Shown: positions 38,676 through 46,941 of the stretch, piece by piece
How the letters are laid out: every line of letters begins with the position of its first letter
How positions within the stretch are numbered: position 1 is the first letter of the stretch
Source: a candidate division NC10 bacterium CSP1-5
GTDB taxonomy: Bacteria; Methylomirabilota; Methylomirabilia; Methylomirabilales; CSP1-5
NCBI GenBank assembly: GCA_001443495.1
Contig: LDXR01000004.1
Location: 98,295 to 162,294, forward strand
Direction of reading: 5' to 3'
DNA: 64,000 nucleotides
Notes under the pieces: model-generated
The model's database searches: none
Told to the model about the DNA's origin: nothing
The model's input: only the letters and a program-made list of their open reading frames with translations
Translations under genes and position numbers: made by a program

Positions 38676-39063
38676 CATCGCCATCCTCACTGCCTATTTA
38701 AGCCCTCACTCCAGGAATCTCCCGAGGACCCTCTTCCTCTGCAGAAAATGGTGCAATCTACTGTCGCCTCTCCCCATATGGCTGGTTGGCAGACATAGCT
38801 AAATACCTATTTATTTTTAGTACCTTGTCAGCTCAAGCATGCTAATTTACTTTAATGATTTTCCCCTTCCAGATGCGCTAGCGGCCAAGCTTTTTCGGTT
38901 GCGGACCTCGTCTTTCCACTTGACGGGCCTCCCGGGAAAGGGCGAGACTGCCCGTAACGGGGACACCTTTCGGCGCTCGGGGGCACGCGAGGGCAGTGAC
39001 GAGAGGATCGAGGGGATCTTAGCGGGCAGGGGCGGTCCGGGGGAGATCGAAGGAGGGGGGGAG
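38676..39063. other. AT-rich intergenic region
   Basis: No supported gene is present. Bases 38770-38870 are strongly AT-rich for this genome (for instance CTATTTATTTTTAGTACC), with the flanks normal. It could hold a promoter for the ACT-domain gene, a nucleoid-protein site or a remnant of transferred DNA; I cannot tell which. The open frame starting at 38839 joins the ACT gene but lacks a ribosome site there. Confidence 0.4.
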
Positions 39064-39471
39064 ATGGACATAATTCGGCGCGTCGACTACTTCTACGTAA
39101 CGGTTCCCGATAAACCGGGGGAGGGGGTCAAAATCCTGACAACGCTCAGGCAAGCGGGGGTCAACCTTTTGGCTTTCTCAGGGTTTCCGCAAGGGAAGCG
39201 GGCGCAGCTCGACTGTATTCCGGAGGACCCTGTGGCCTTCCTCAATGTGGCGAAAAGAGCGAAATGGAAGCTCAGTCCGAAAAAGTCCGGCTTCCTCGTC
39301 CAGGGGGACGACCGCGTCGGCGCCTGCGCCGACTTCCTGGGAAAGCTGGCTGCGGCGAAGATCAACGTGACTGCCATTGAGGCCGTTTCGGCAGGGGCGG
39401 GCCGCTACGGCGCGATCTTCTGGGTCAAGCCGCGCGATGTGAACCGCGCCGGCAAGGCGTTAGGTATCTGA
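39064..39471 (+). CDS. Tandem ACT-domain-like protein
   Basis: A 135-residue protein. The first ACT-like unit is FYVTVPDKPGEGVKILTTLR, then QAGVNLLAFSGFP; the second is FLVQGDDRVGACADFLGKLA, then AAKINVTAIEAVSAGAGRYG. Such double ACT proteins bind amino acids or other small ligands and regulate an enzyme. The ATG at 39064 has GAAGGAGGGGGG upstream; the longer frame has no family similarity. Ligand unknown. Confidence 0.75.
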   Translation: MDIIRRVDYFYVTVPDKPGEGVKILTTLRQAGVNLLAFSGFPQGKRAQLDCIPEDPVAFLNVAKRAKWKLSPKKSGFLVQGDDRVGACADFLGKLAAAKINVTAIEAVSAGAGRYGAIFWVKPRDVNRAGKALGI

Positions 39472-39533
39472 CCGCCCCTCCTCAGGACACCTTTCAATTC
39501 TATTCCTGGTCCACTGGCGATGGAGGAGCAGCG

Positions 39534-39941
39534 ATGGCAGAGTGGACAGAACAGCTGACGCGACTCTTACGTGAATCGGTCAATGCCTCTGTGGAGGCGG
39601 CGGTCAAGTTTCAGGAACAGACCTGGCGGATGGTGGACGAATTGGTCCAGCGCGGTGCCCTGGCCAAGGACGACGCGAAGCGGCTTCTCGACGCGTGGAC
39701 CCGTCGGACCGAAGAGTTCCAGGAGCGTCTGGAGGAGAAGTATCGGCAGTGGGAGGAGGGCTTGAAGTCGGGCCTCGGGGCGTATCTGCCTCCGAGCCGA
39801 AAGGAAGTGCTCGACCTCCATCGCAAACTTGACCTACTCATGGCCAACCTCCAGACCACGCCCGGCAAGCGGGCACGGGCGGGGCGAAGCCCCAAAGAGG
39901 CACAAAGACCAAAAGCCAAGCCCGCGCGGAAGCGGTCCTGA
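39534..39941 (+). CDS. Phasin/granule-associated-like helical protein
   Basis: A 135-residue, mostly helical protein. It starts MAEWTEQLTRLLRESVNASV and contains a heptad-rich middle (KFQEQTWRMVDELVQRGALA, then KDDAKRLLDAWTRRTEEFQ). A basic Pro/Ala/Lys tail (RPKAKPARKRS) follows. The pattern is like phasin or poly(3-hydroxyalkanoate) granule-associated proteins, whose basic tail can bind DNA. No PHA synthase is in the window. The assignment is by pattern only. Confidence 0.55.
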   Translation: MAEWTEQLTRLLRESVNASVEAAVKFQEQTWRMVDELVQRGALAKDDAKRLLDAWTRRTEEFQERLEEKYRQWEEGLKSGLGAYLPPSRKEVLDLHRKLDLLMANLQTTPGKRARAGRSPKEAQRPKAKPARKRS

Positions 39942-39973
39942 TTGCTGGTGACTGCTGAGCAGGGAGGGGAAGG

Positions 39974-40255
39974 ATGGAGGGCGGAGCGAAGCTCGGAAAG
40001 GAGGAATTTGTCGTCCGGGCCATCAAGAAGCTGAGGGGACAATACCGGGGGATCCACAGCGTTTTCTCCGGGTTTAACGAGGCCTTCCGTCAGTACTTTG
40101 GCGAGGATCCTCGGCCGGTCACACAAGAGCTGGCTGCCAGGGGGATCATCGCGATCCGTCCGGTCAAGGGCGGGGTGATGTTGTACCTCAAGGGGGACGC
40201 CCCTGAGGCGGGGGGCGATGCCTTGAAGAAGATCCTGGATGAGAAAGAGGCGTGA
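39974..40255 (+). CDS. Conserved-looking small protein of unknown function
   Basis: A 93-residue protein, MEGGAKLGKEEFVVRAIKKL, then RGQYRGIHSVFSGFNEAFRQ. A mixed helical front leads to a beta tail, IIAIRPVKGGVMLYLKGDAP. The ATG has GGGGAAGG upstream. No known family is recognised. The endonuclease III gene starts about 30 bases later, so an operon with nth is likely. Confidence 0.65.
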   Translation: MEGGAKLGKEEFVVRAIKKLRGQYRGIHSVFSGFNEAFRQYFGEDPRPVTQELAARGIIAIRPVKGGVMLYLKGDAPEAGGDALKKILDEKEA

Positions 40256-40282
40256 CTTTTGAGGGGAGGAGGGGGAGGCAGG

Positions 40283-40984
40283 GTGGTGACCCGGCAGCCG
40301 GCCAAGGCGCGCGGCAGGGAGAGCCCGGAAGAGAAGAGGCGACGGGTCCTCGAGGTCATCCGGATTCTGGTGCGGACCTATCCGGGGGTTACGCTGGCGC
40401 TGAACTTCACGACACCGCTGGAGCTTCTCATCGCCCTCATCCTGGCAGCGCAGTGTACCGATGAGCGTGTGAACCAGGTCACGGCGAGTCTCTTTCGAAA
40501 GTATCGAACGCCTCAGGACTGGGCCGGTGCGGACCGGACCGTCCTCGAGGCAGAGATCCGCTCCACAGGCTTTTACCGGAACAAGGCCAAAGCCATCCAA
40601 GGGTGTTGTCGAACAATCGTCAGCCGGTTCGAGAGCAAGGTGCCGCGGGCACTCGAGGATCTCCTGACCCTGCCAGGGGTGGGCCGGAAGACGGCCAACA
40701 TCCTGCGGGGCAACACTTACGGCGCGCCCGCCATCGGCGTGGACACCCACGTGGCTCGCCTCGCGGAGCGTCTGGGGCTCAGTGCCGAGAGGGATCCGGA
40801 CAAGATTGAGCTTGACCTGAATGCCCTGATACCCGATAAGGAAAAGGTCCGGTTCTGCCATCTGCTCCAGGCCCACGGTCGGACGATCTGCCAGGCCCGG
40901 AAGCCGAATTGCCCGGCCTGTCCCATCAATCGGCTGTGTCCCTATCCGGTCGCGGCGGGGGTCCCGCTTGCACTGGCGAGGTAG
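40283..40984 (+). CDS. nth: Endonuclease III (DNA glycosylase/AP lyase)
   Basis: About 233 residues. It removes oxidised pyrimidines and cleaves the abasic site. The helix-hairpin-helix LLTLPGVGRKTANILRGN carries the catalytic lysine, GVDTHVARLAERLGL the catalytic aspartate, and the C-terminal iron-sulfur site is C-x6-C-x2-C-x5-C in CQARKPNCPACPINRLC. The start is one of two consecutive GTGs (40283/40286) after GGGAGGCAGG. The N-terminus has about 20 extra residues compared with E. coli Nth. Confidence 0.95.
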   Translation: MVTRQPAKARGRESPEEKRRRVLEVIRILVRTYPGVTLALNFTTPLELLIALILAAQCTDERVNQVTASLFRKYRTPQDWAGADRTVLEAEIRSTGFYRNKAKAIQGCCRTIVSRFESKVPRALEDLLTLPGVGRKTANILRGNTYGAPAIGVDTHVARLAERLGLSAERDPDKIELDLNALIPDKEKVRFCHLLQAHGRTICQARKPNCPACPINRLCPYPVAAGVPLALAR

Positions 40985-41081
40985 AATGGCCGCTCCGGTT
41001 GCCACCGATTCCGTTCTGGGATATCCTGCAGTGAAAATAAATGCTTCTGAATGTCCGTCTACATCATTGGGAGTCGGCCCC

Positions 41082-41627
41082 ATGGAGGAGCACCAGCTGG
41101 TGGAGCGCTCCCGTGCGGGAGATGTGGCCGCCTTTGAAGAGCTGGTCAAGCGACATCAGGGCCGTGCCTACGCGATTGCGTACCGCATGCTCCGTAACCG
41201 AGAGGATGCCCAGGAGGTGGCGCAGGAGGCCTTTGCACGCGCCTACTTTCGCCTGGCAGAGTTTCGAGGGACGGCGCAGTTCAAGACGTGGCTCTACCGG
41301 ATCCTGGTGAACCTGGCGACGGATCAGCTCCGGCGGCGAAGGCCGGAAGTCCCCGGGGGGGATGCCGTGCTCCAACAGGTCAGCATCGGGGAGAACCCGG
41401 GAGAGAATATGGAGCGACACGAGCTGAGGCAGGGCATCACAAAAGCCATCGATGCCCTTCCTCCAGATCTCAAGACCGTGGTACTCCTCCGGGAGTTCGA
41501 GGGGCTTTCCTACGCGGAGATCGCCCGGGTGATCCGCCGGCCCGTAGGCACCGTGATGTCGCGTCTCTTCCATGCCCGACGCCGTCTCCAGGCAAGCCTG
41601 GGAGTGTACTGGGAAGGGGAAAGCTAA
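41082..41627 (+). CDS. ECF-family RNA polymerase sigma factor
   Basis: A 181-residue sigma factor. Region 2 has LVKRHQGRAYAIAYRMLRNR, then EDAQEVAQEAFARAYFRLAE and FKTWLYRILVNLATDQLRRR. Region 4 has LPPDLKTVVLLREFEGLSYA, then EIARVIRRPVGTVMSRLFHA. A GGGAG lies eight bases upstream of the ATG. The anti-sigma gene starts one base after its TAA. Confidence 0.92.
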   Translation: MEEHQLVERSRAGDVAAFEELVKRHQGRAYAIAYRMLRNREDAQEVAQEAFARAYFRLAEFRGTAQFKTWLYRILVNLATDQLRRRRPEVPGGDAVLQQVSIGENPGENMERHELRQGITKAIDALPPDLKTVVLLREFEGLSYAEIARVIRRPVGTVMSRLFHARRRLQASLGVYWEGES

Positions 41628-41628
41628 C

Positions 41629-42168
41629 GTGATTCAGCATCGACGATATCGACGTTCGCTCAGCGCGTACGTGGACGGCGAGCTCAGCCCGTCTGAGAGC
41701 GGGCAGCTCGAAGTGCATCTGGCCGGCTGCGGTGAATGCCGCGTTCAGCTTGAGAGGCTGAAGGGGCTGCAGGGGCTCCTCCGCCAGGGTCTCAAGGACC
41801 CTATAGCGGAGGTCACGCCCGTCCTGTGGCCGGGAGTGCGTGCCCGGATTGAAGGTGGTCGGCCCATTGGCCGCTTCACAGCGTGGATCCGCCAGATTTG
41901 GGAGGCGACGTGGGAACAACCCCGAGTGTCGCTCGCGGGTGCGGCCGTCATCAGCGTTCTACTCCTCACGACAGTGTACCTGCTGCGGGAGACCCCGGTG
42001 GCAACGCCGCTCGGAAAGACCATTGTGGCGGAGCTGAAGCCCGGCACGGCCGAGGTGGTGGTGGAGGCCGTGGAGCCCGAGCTAGACTTTGGGGCGATGG
42101 TCCTCACCACCTCTGATGAAGCTGAAGGCTTGAAGGTAATCTGGGTGGTCGCTCGAGGGGAGATGTGA
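41629..42168 (+). CDS. Membrane anti-sigma factor (zf-HC2)
   Basis: A 179-residue protein from a GTG. The zinc-finger front is LSAYVDGELSPSESGQLEVH, then LAGCGECRVQLERL (H-x3-C-x2-C). A transmembrane helix, SLAGAAVISVLLLTTVYLLR, lies near residue 105, and a short acidic periplasmic tail follows. It is the partner of the sigma factor one base upstream. The next gene, a secreted small protein, overlaps its stop by four bases. Confidence 0.85.
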   Translation: MIQHRRYRRSLSAYVDGELSPSESGQLEVHLAGCGECRVQLERLKGLQGLLRQGLKDPIAEVTPVLWPGVRARIEGGRPIGRFTAWIRQIWEATWEQPRVSLAGAAVISVLLLTTVYLLRETPVATPLGKTIVAELKPGTAEVVVEAVEPELDFGAMVLTTSDEAEGLKVIWVVARGEM

Positions 42169-42596
42169 AGCCACTCCTCCTGACCATTGGCCTGTTCCTG
42201 CTCTTGCCGGTCTCGCTGGCGTACGCCCAGGCAGTCCCCATCGAGGTCCAGGTGATCCAGGCCTCGCGCGAGCCCAGCGGCGCTGTCGATCCGGCGATCC
42301 GTTCGCTGGTCAGCGAGCTGCAGCGGAGCTTTGCCTACACCAATTACCAGCTGCTCGAGGTCCACAAGGGGCAGGTCAGTCCACAGAGTCCCTGGCGAAC
42401 CGTCATTGCCGGAGGCCGCAATCTGACCGTCGAGCTTATGGAGCTTATGGGGGCCGATCAGAAGCGTGTAAAACTGGAGATCAAGACGCCCGGCGTCAAC
42501 ACCCGGGTGAGCCTCCAGCGCGGCGGACCACCCATCCTGCTCGGCGGCCCGGCGCATGGCCCCGGCGTCCTCATCATGGCCATCTCCGCCCGCTAA
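42165..42596 (+). CDS. Small secreted protein of the third sigma/anti-sigma operon
   Basis: A 143-residue protein from a GTG. Signal peptide LLLTIGLFLLLPVSLAYA is cleaved near AQA. The mature part is beta-rich, containing VDPAIRSLVSELQRSFAYTN, then YQLLEVHKGQ. It ends in HGPGVLIMAISAR. No family name is assigned. It overlaps the anti-sigma stop by four bases, so it is probably coexpressed and may be a periplasmic output or sensor of the system. Confidence 0.7.
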   Translation: MKPLLLTIGLFLLLPVSLAYAQAVPIEVQVIQASREPSGAVDPAIRSLVSELQRSFAYTNYQLLEVHKGQVSPQSPWRTVIAGGRNLTVELMELMGADQKRVKLEIKTPGVNTRVSLQRGGPPILLGGPAHGPGVLIMAISAR

Positions 42597-42786
42597 TCCC
42601 CTCCGCCCTTTCCTCGGTCCCGCTCTGTTGTTCACTCCTAACGGAAAACTCTCACTTCCATCGCAGGAGCTCTCCCCGCACCCCCCTTAGCCCAGCTTGT
42701 CGTGCTTCGGGTCCGGAATTTGCATGGAGAGGCTGCGCGGGTGAATTGGGAAGCGCTGCTAGCGGGCGCAGATAGGGAGGAAAGCG

Positions 42787-43290
42787 ATGGAGCTTTACCG
42801 ACGCAAGGTGTGTGGGTTCGGTTTCGTGAAACGTATCAAGGTCCTATTTTGGTTTGTGTTGTTCTTGGCGCCTTGCTTCAGTTTCGCGCAACAGCTTGAC
42901 GAGCAGACCGTTCTGAAGATGGTTTCGGAGATGGACCACGCAATCTCTCAAAGGGACGCAAGCGGGTTGGCCAGGTTTCTGAGTGCCGAGCTCACGGTCA
43001 TAGCCAACGTTCGCGCTTCAGGACAAACTCAGAAACTAACGATGAACAAGTCGAGCTATATCGAGTCGCTCAAGCAGGGGTGGGCCGTTGCCACGGGCTA
43101 CGAGTACAAGAGAACGGACATCAAGATCACGCTTTCTGGACCCGCCAAAGCCGTAGTGACTGCGACCATCGCTGAAACCGTGACGGTTCAGGGGCAAACA
43201 ATCCGTAGCACTTCCACTGAAACCGCGGTGATTGAGCTCGTGGGGGGCAAACCCATGATCACAAGTGTTGTTGCGAATGTGCAGATGTGA
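42787..43290 (+). CDS. Secreted NTF2/SnoaL-like protein in an attC-associated context
   Basis: A 167-residue protein with a signal-type hydrophobic segment (VLFWFVLFLAPCFSFAQ). It then reads QTVLKMVSEMDHAISQRDAS and GLARFLSAELTVIANVR, the usual NTF2-like start of helix, loop and curved sheet. It ends TETAVIELVGGKPMITSVVA. The base composition is visibly less GC-rich than its neighbours. An attC-like inverted structure follows its stop within 85 bases, the layout of an integron gene cassette. The role is unknown. Confidence 0.75.
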   Translation: MELYRRKVCGFGFVKRIKVLFWFVLFLAPCFSFAQQLDEQTVLKMVSEMDHAISQRDASGLARFLSAELTVIANVRASGQTQKLTMNKSSYIESLKQGWAVATGYEYKRTDIKITLSGPAKAVVTATIAETVTVQGQTIRSTSTETAVIELVGGKPMITSVVANVQM

Positions 43291-43291
43291 C

Positions 43292-43370
43292 ACATGACCA
43301 GCGCATCGAGGCGGACCTACGCAAGCGGGCTTCGCCCGCCCGTTCGGGCTGCTCATGCGCGGCGTTGGGC
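43292..43370 (+). repeat. attC-like integron recombination site (candidate)
   Basis: The segment ends in GCGTTGGGC, a good R' core (GTTRRRY at 43364-43370). Inside it lie AGCGCATCGAGGCGGACC on the left and CTGCTCATGCGCGGCG on the right, and a perfect central hairpin GCGGGC-TTC-GCCCGC (43325-43339), so the whole can fold like an attC. The left core (ACATGAC at 43292-43298) fits RYYYAAC poorly, so the site may be decayed. No integrase is present in the window. Confidence 0.45.
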
Positions 43371-43453
43371 GGCCCATAGGGCTCATCCCTCCCTGACGGA
43401 TCCCCCCGGTTTTTCCTTGCCAAGCCCTCCATGGACTGCGTACCCTCTCAGGC

Positions 43454-44308
43454 GTGGCGAAAGAATCACTCCCCCGAGATCACCCGTTGTTGAAGCTCGC
43501 GGGGCGGCGGGTCGGGGACTACGCTCTCGATGTGGAGGCGTGGGTCGGCCGGTTCGTCGGGCAGGCAGAGTTTGTCCTGCATCTCAAGGATGGTGCCGGG
43601 GCGCGATCGAACCGGCCGGTGGTGGAAGGGCTTTATGGTCGGACGAAAATCCCAGGGAGTGGGGCAGAGGTCGAAAGGGGAATCCTGGATGTCGCCCTCG
43701 GGCTGGTAGCGACGTTCGGCGCGACGGAACTCCGGTTTCACGGGAGTGAGCTGGAACGGGAGATCGTCGGCGCGCTCGCAGAGATGATCGCGGATGCATG
43801 GAGCGCGATGATGTATCTTGCCTACGGCTGGAAAACGTTGAAGCAGATTCAGGATCTTCGCCACCCACTCCAGGTGACCGATGAGGGGTATCTCCTCTTC
43901 ACCCAAGGATTTCGGGGCGGCTGGAAGGATTATTACTATTCCGAGGGGTGGCTGGAAGGGCCGATCAAGCTCAAAGCCGAGCGGCCTCCGACCGCCGAGT
44001 ACCGCTCGCTGTGGGATGCCGAGAATGGCCGGGCACTTCTGGATTTTCTGAAAGGTCCTCCTACGGATGGCCACATGCGGTTTCAGGAGGAGGGGTCAGG
44101 CGAGGTGGTCGTCCTCCCCATCGTGGCGCTCGAGCGGACTGCGCGGTCTCGCGCCCTGCTCATGCTCCGCGAGCTTCGGCCGGTGGACGCGGGACTGCTC
44201 GACGAGCGGGATCGCATCCTGAAAATCTACCCAACCCCTCAATCGGTGGAGACGCTGAGCCCTGCAGATCTCCAGGCGTTGTCCGCGAAGGCGGCAAAGG
44301 CGCGGTGA
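43454..44308 (+). CDS. Protein of unknown function
   Basis: A 284-residue protein from a GTG in a weak ribosome context. It contains WVGRFVGQAEFVLHLKDGAG, a middle stretch AYGWKTLKQIQDLRHPLQVT and the end ERDRILKIYPTPQSVETLSP. No signal peptide or transmembrane segment is seen. It may be a soluble alpha/beta enzyme or binding protein; I recognise no family. The next gene is a small convergent lipoprotein. Confidence 0.65.
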   Translation: MAKESLPRDHPLLKLAGRRVGDYALDVEAWVGRFVGQAEFVLHLKDGAGARSNRPVVEGLYGRTKIPGSGAEVERGILDVALGLVATFGATELRFHGSELEREIVGALAEMIADAWSAMMYLAYGWKTLKQIQDLRHPLQVTDEGYLLFTQGFRGGWKDYYYSEGWLEGPIKLKAERPPTAEYRSLWDAENGRALLDFLKGPPTDGHMRFQEEGSGEVVVLPIVALERTARSRALLMLRELRPVDAGLLDERDRILKIYPTPQSVETLSPADLQALSAKAAKAR

Positions 44309-44328
44309 AGCCTGATGGTGCAGAGACA

Positions 44329-44634
44329 CTACGGACGGCTCGAATCGCAGTTGATACAGACCTCATCTCCCTCCGTCACGGTCCGAAACACGCCCTCCGT
44401 CACCTCTACAAAGGCCGGCCCGTCCTTCGTCTTCACCCACAAAAAGTAGCGGGGCCTCCCCTGGCCCGGACCCTCCGATTGATTTCCCGACGGGGGAATC
44501 TGGCGTTTCTCGGTGACCACGCCCTGGACGGGGACCGGTCCGTAAGAGACGGCACCTGCGCAGCCCCCCCCGAATGCCATCACCGCCAGAAGCAGCCCCG
44601 GGGTGGCCCCAAAGAATCTCCACGGGCCTTTCAC
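44329..44634 (-). CDS. Small lipoprotein of unknown function
   Basis: A 101-residue protein, MKGPWRFFGATPGLLLAVMA, with lipobox FGGGC (cysteine about residue 25). The mature region contains VVTEKRQIPPSGNQSE and ends DEVCINCDSSRP, with a CxxC that could bind metal or form a disulfide. It converges with the unknown gene at 43454. Function unknown. Confidence 0.6.
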   Translation of the reverse strand: MKGPWRFFGATPGLLLAVMAFGGGCAGAVSYGPVPVQGVVTEKRQIPPSGNQSEGPGQGRPRYFLWVKTKDGPAFVEVTEGVFRTVTEGDEVCINCDSSRP

Positions 44635-44788
44635 ACCTCACCTCTCAACCAGAGAAAGTAGTGAAGGCGCCGGGCCGGGTCAATGATTTTCTGCCGGTGG
44701 GCCCGGTCGGCTCCTCGCTGGAAATCGTTCGTGAAAGTGATTATCATGACCTTGCCATGGTTGACATCGATAGGACGGACGCGCTGGG

Positions 44789-45697
44789 ATGAAAATTTTC
44801 TATTCCCCAAAGTACGAAGTCGATTTGGGACCGCACATCCTCCCGACCGTCAAGTTCCGGTTGATCAAGGAAAGGCTCATTGAGCTGGGGATCGCCAGGG
44901 CCGGGGCTTTCGAGGAGCTCCCTCCAGCTCGAGATGATGATATCCTGCTTGTCCATACGCCGGCATATCTCGACAAGTTTCGGCGAGGGACGCTGACCGC
45001 TGGGGAGTTAGCGGTGCTGGATCTTCCCTTTTCCCCGGGGCTCGCGGAGGCGGCTTGGATCGGCGTGGAGGGAACCATCCGGGCCGCTCGATACGCCCTG
45101 GAGACCGGCCTGGGAATCCACATCGGCGGCGGCGGTCACCACGCCTATCCGGATCATGGCGCGGGCTACTGCGTCTTCAACGACGTCGCGATTGCGATTC
45201 GTACACTGCAGCGGCAAGGGCGGATCGTCAAGGCCATGGTGATCGACTGCGATGTGCACCAGGGGGACGGCACGGCCTTCATCTTTCGCGAGGAGCCCAG
45301 CGTCTTCACCTGCTCCATCCATCAGGAGGACCTCTATCCGGAAATCAAGCAGCAGGGCGATCTGGACATCGGGTTGCCGTCTGGGGCGGGGGACGAGGAG
45401 TATCTCGCCGAGCTGTCGCGGCATGTGCTGCCAGCCGTCGAGGTCTTCCGCCCCCAACTGCTGATCTATGTCGCGGGAGCGGACCCGTACCAGGATGATC
45501 AGGAAGGGGGGCTGAAGCTCACCTTCGCGGGGCTCGAGCGCCGGGACCAGATCATCTTCCAGGAGGCAAAGCGGAAGCGTGTTCCCGTGGCCGTGGTGTT
45601 GGCGGGTGGCTATGCCCGAAGGACCGCCGACACCGTCGCGATCCATGTGACGACCATTCGAACCGGGCTGGAAGTGATAGGCCGCAAGCGAGGCTAG
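44789..45697 (+). CDS. Histone-deacetylase-superfamily amidohydrolase (class I-like, AcuC/HDLP type)
   Basis: A 302-residue zinc amidohydrolase. The catalytic dyad is in GGGGHHAYPDHGAGYCVFND, then VAIA. Zinc ligands lie in MVIDCDVHQGDGTA (Asp, His) and VAGADPYQDDQEGG (Asp). Pro/Gly-rich GLPSGAGDEEY follows. Unlike the deacetylase-like gene at 7.7 kb it has no in-frame UGA, so the window holds one ordinary and one UGA-containing HDAC-fold gene. Probable substrates are acetylated lysine, acetylpolyamines or acetoin-related acyl groups. The LD-carboxypeptidase gene follows 17 bases later. Confidence 0.92.
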   Translation: MKIFYSPKYEVDLGPHILPTVKFRLIKERLIELGIARAGAFEELPPARDDDILLVHTPAYLDKFRRGTLTAGELAVLDLPFSPGLAEAAWIGVEGTIRAARYALETGLGIHIGGGGHHAYPDHGAGYCVFNDVAIAIRTLQRQGRIVKAMVIDCDVHQGDGTAFIFREEPSVFTCSIHQEDLYPEIKQQGDLDIGLPSGAGDEEYLAELSRHVLPAVEVFRPQLLIYVAGADPYQDDQEGGLKLTFAGLERRDQIIFQEAKRKRVPVAVVLAGGYARRTADTVAIHVTTIRTGLEVIGRKRG

Positions 45698-45714
45698 GGC
45701 AGGGGGAATCCGGG

Positions 45715-46644
45715 ATGCGATGGACGAACAAGCAGCGACCGAGGCCTCTCCGCAGTGGTGATCTTGTGGCGGTGGTGGCCACCTCCGGTGTGGTGCATCC
45801 GAAACGCTTGAAGCGCGGGCTCAGGAGCTTGCGCCGCATGGGCCTTCGGGTACTGGAGGGCCCGCACCTCTACGATCGGTGGGGCTACCTCGCCGGCCGG
45901 GATCGGGACAGGGCAGCCGGCCTGCAGGAGATGTTTTGTCGCGAGGAGGTGAAGGGGATCTTTTGTGCACGCGGCGGATACGGGGCGGGGCGGATACTGC
46001 CCTATCTCGATCTCGCGCTGATCCGCCGACATCCCAAGGTCTTCCTCGGGTCGAGCGATGTCACCATTCTCCATCTGGCCCTGACGCAGCACGCGGGGCT
46101 AGTGACCTTTCATGGGCCGATGGTAGAGCCAGATCTCAGTCGCGACAACAACCCGTTGACCCGACGGAGCGTGCGGGCGCTCGTTCTGAACGGCAGGGCC
46201 TTCGAGGGGACGATTCCGGGCCATTTCCTCTCTCGACCGACACGGATCGAAGGGGAGCTCACCGGCGGGAATCTCACCCTGGTTACCTCCTCTCTCGGGA
46301 CCCCCTTCGCCATCGAGACCAAGGGCAAGGTCCTCTTTCTGGAGGAGGTGAACGAGGAGCCCTACCGGATCGACCGCATGCTGACGCATCTGAGGCTGGC
46401 GGGGAAACTGGAAGGGGTGAGGGGCATAGTCTTCGGAGAGATGGTGCGGTGCAGGGCCCGTGTGGCACTCCGCGGCTTCTCGGCCACAGGCATCCTTGCT
46501 CGATTCGCCCGAGATATGGACGTCCCCTGTTTCGCGACCTTTCCGAGTGGGCATGGCCGCGAGAACGTGGTCCTGCCCATGGGAGGACGCATTACCCTCG
46601 AACCTCGGGGGGAGTGGTCGGCGCGATTTCGTCTGAGGCCCTGA
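45715..46644 (+). CDS. ldcA: LD-carboxypeptidase (S66, murein tetrapeptide carboxypeptidase)
   Basis: A 309-residue serine peptidase that trims the terminal D-Ala from murein tetrapeptides in the cytoplasm during recycling. The catalytic serine is in VFLGSSDVT, preceded by CARGGYGAGRILPYLD. The conserved Glu lies in LFLEEVNEEPYRIDRML and the His in FPSGHGRENVVLPMG. The chain begins LRSGDLVAVVATSGVVHPKR, the usual N-terminal strand. It follows the HDAC-fold gene closely. Confidence 0.92.
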   Translation: MRWTNKQRPRPLRSGDLVAVVATSGVVHPKRLKRGLRSLRRMGLRVLEGPHLYDRWGYLAGRDRDRAAGLQEMFCREEVKGIFCARGGYGAGRILPYLDLALIRRHPKVFLGSSDVTILHLALTQHAGLVTFHGPMVEPDLSRDNNPLTRRSVRALVLNGRAFEGTIPGHFLSRPTRIEGELTGGNLTLVTSSLGTPFAIETKGKVLFLEEVNEEPYRIDRMLTHLRLAGKLEGVRGIVFGEMVRCRARVALRGFSATGILARFARDMDVPCFATFPSGHGRENVVLPMGGRITLEPRGEWSARFRLRP

Positions 46645-46727
46645 GGGGCTGGCGCTCGTCGCGCCGCTTTCCCTTTCCCTTGCACTTACCCGGCGGAAGT
46701 CGATACAATACCGGGCGAGGAATGTCG

Positions 46728-46907
46728 ATGCGGCTTTCGTACGATCCGAAAGATGAATCCTCCATCATGCACGCGCTCGACTTGGTCATTGAGGCCCTGG
46801 CGAAGCTCTCTTCTCCCGAGTCCGTCGCCGAGCACCTGAAGCGATTGGCCCGTGAGCTCGAAGAGACCCAGGAGAAACTGGATGGGGGGAACCCCTGGGG
46901 AGAGTAG
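46728..46907 (+). CDS. Small helical protein of unknown function
   Basis: A 59-residue protein, MRLSYDPKDESSIMHALDLV, then IEALAKLSSPESVAEHLKRL, ending EKLDGGNPWGE. It is entirely amphipathic helices, with no signal. I prefer the ATG at 46728 because GAGG lies eight bases upstream; the ATG at 46722 is too near it. The cytochrome gene follows almost directly. Confidence 0.6.
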   Translation: MRLSYDPKDESSIMHALDLVIEALAKLSSPESVAEHLKRLARELEETQEKLDGGNPWGE

Positions 46908-46941
46908 GAGAGTGGCAGAAGTAAGCAGAGGGCGATCGCGA

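Noticed and set aside
43325-43350. GC hairpin after the NTF2-like gene as a rho-independent terminator
   Set aside because: There is no T run after the stem; the attC-like reading explains the surrounding inverted sequences better.
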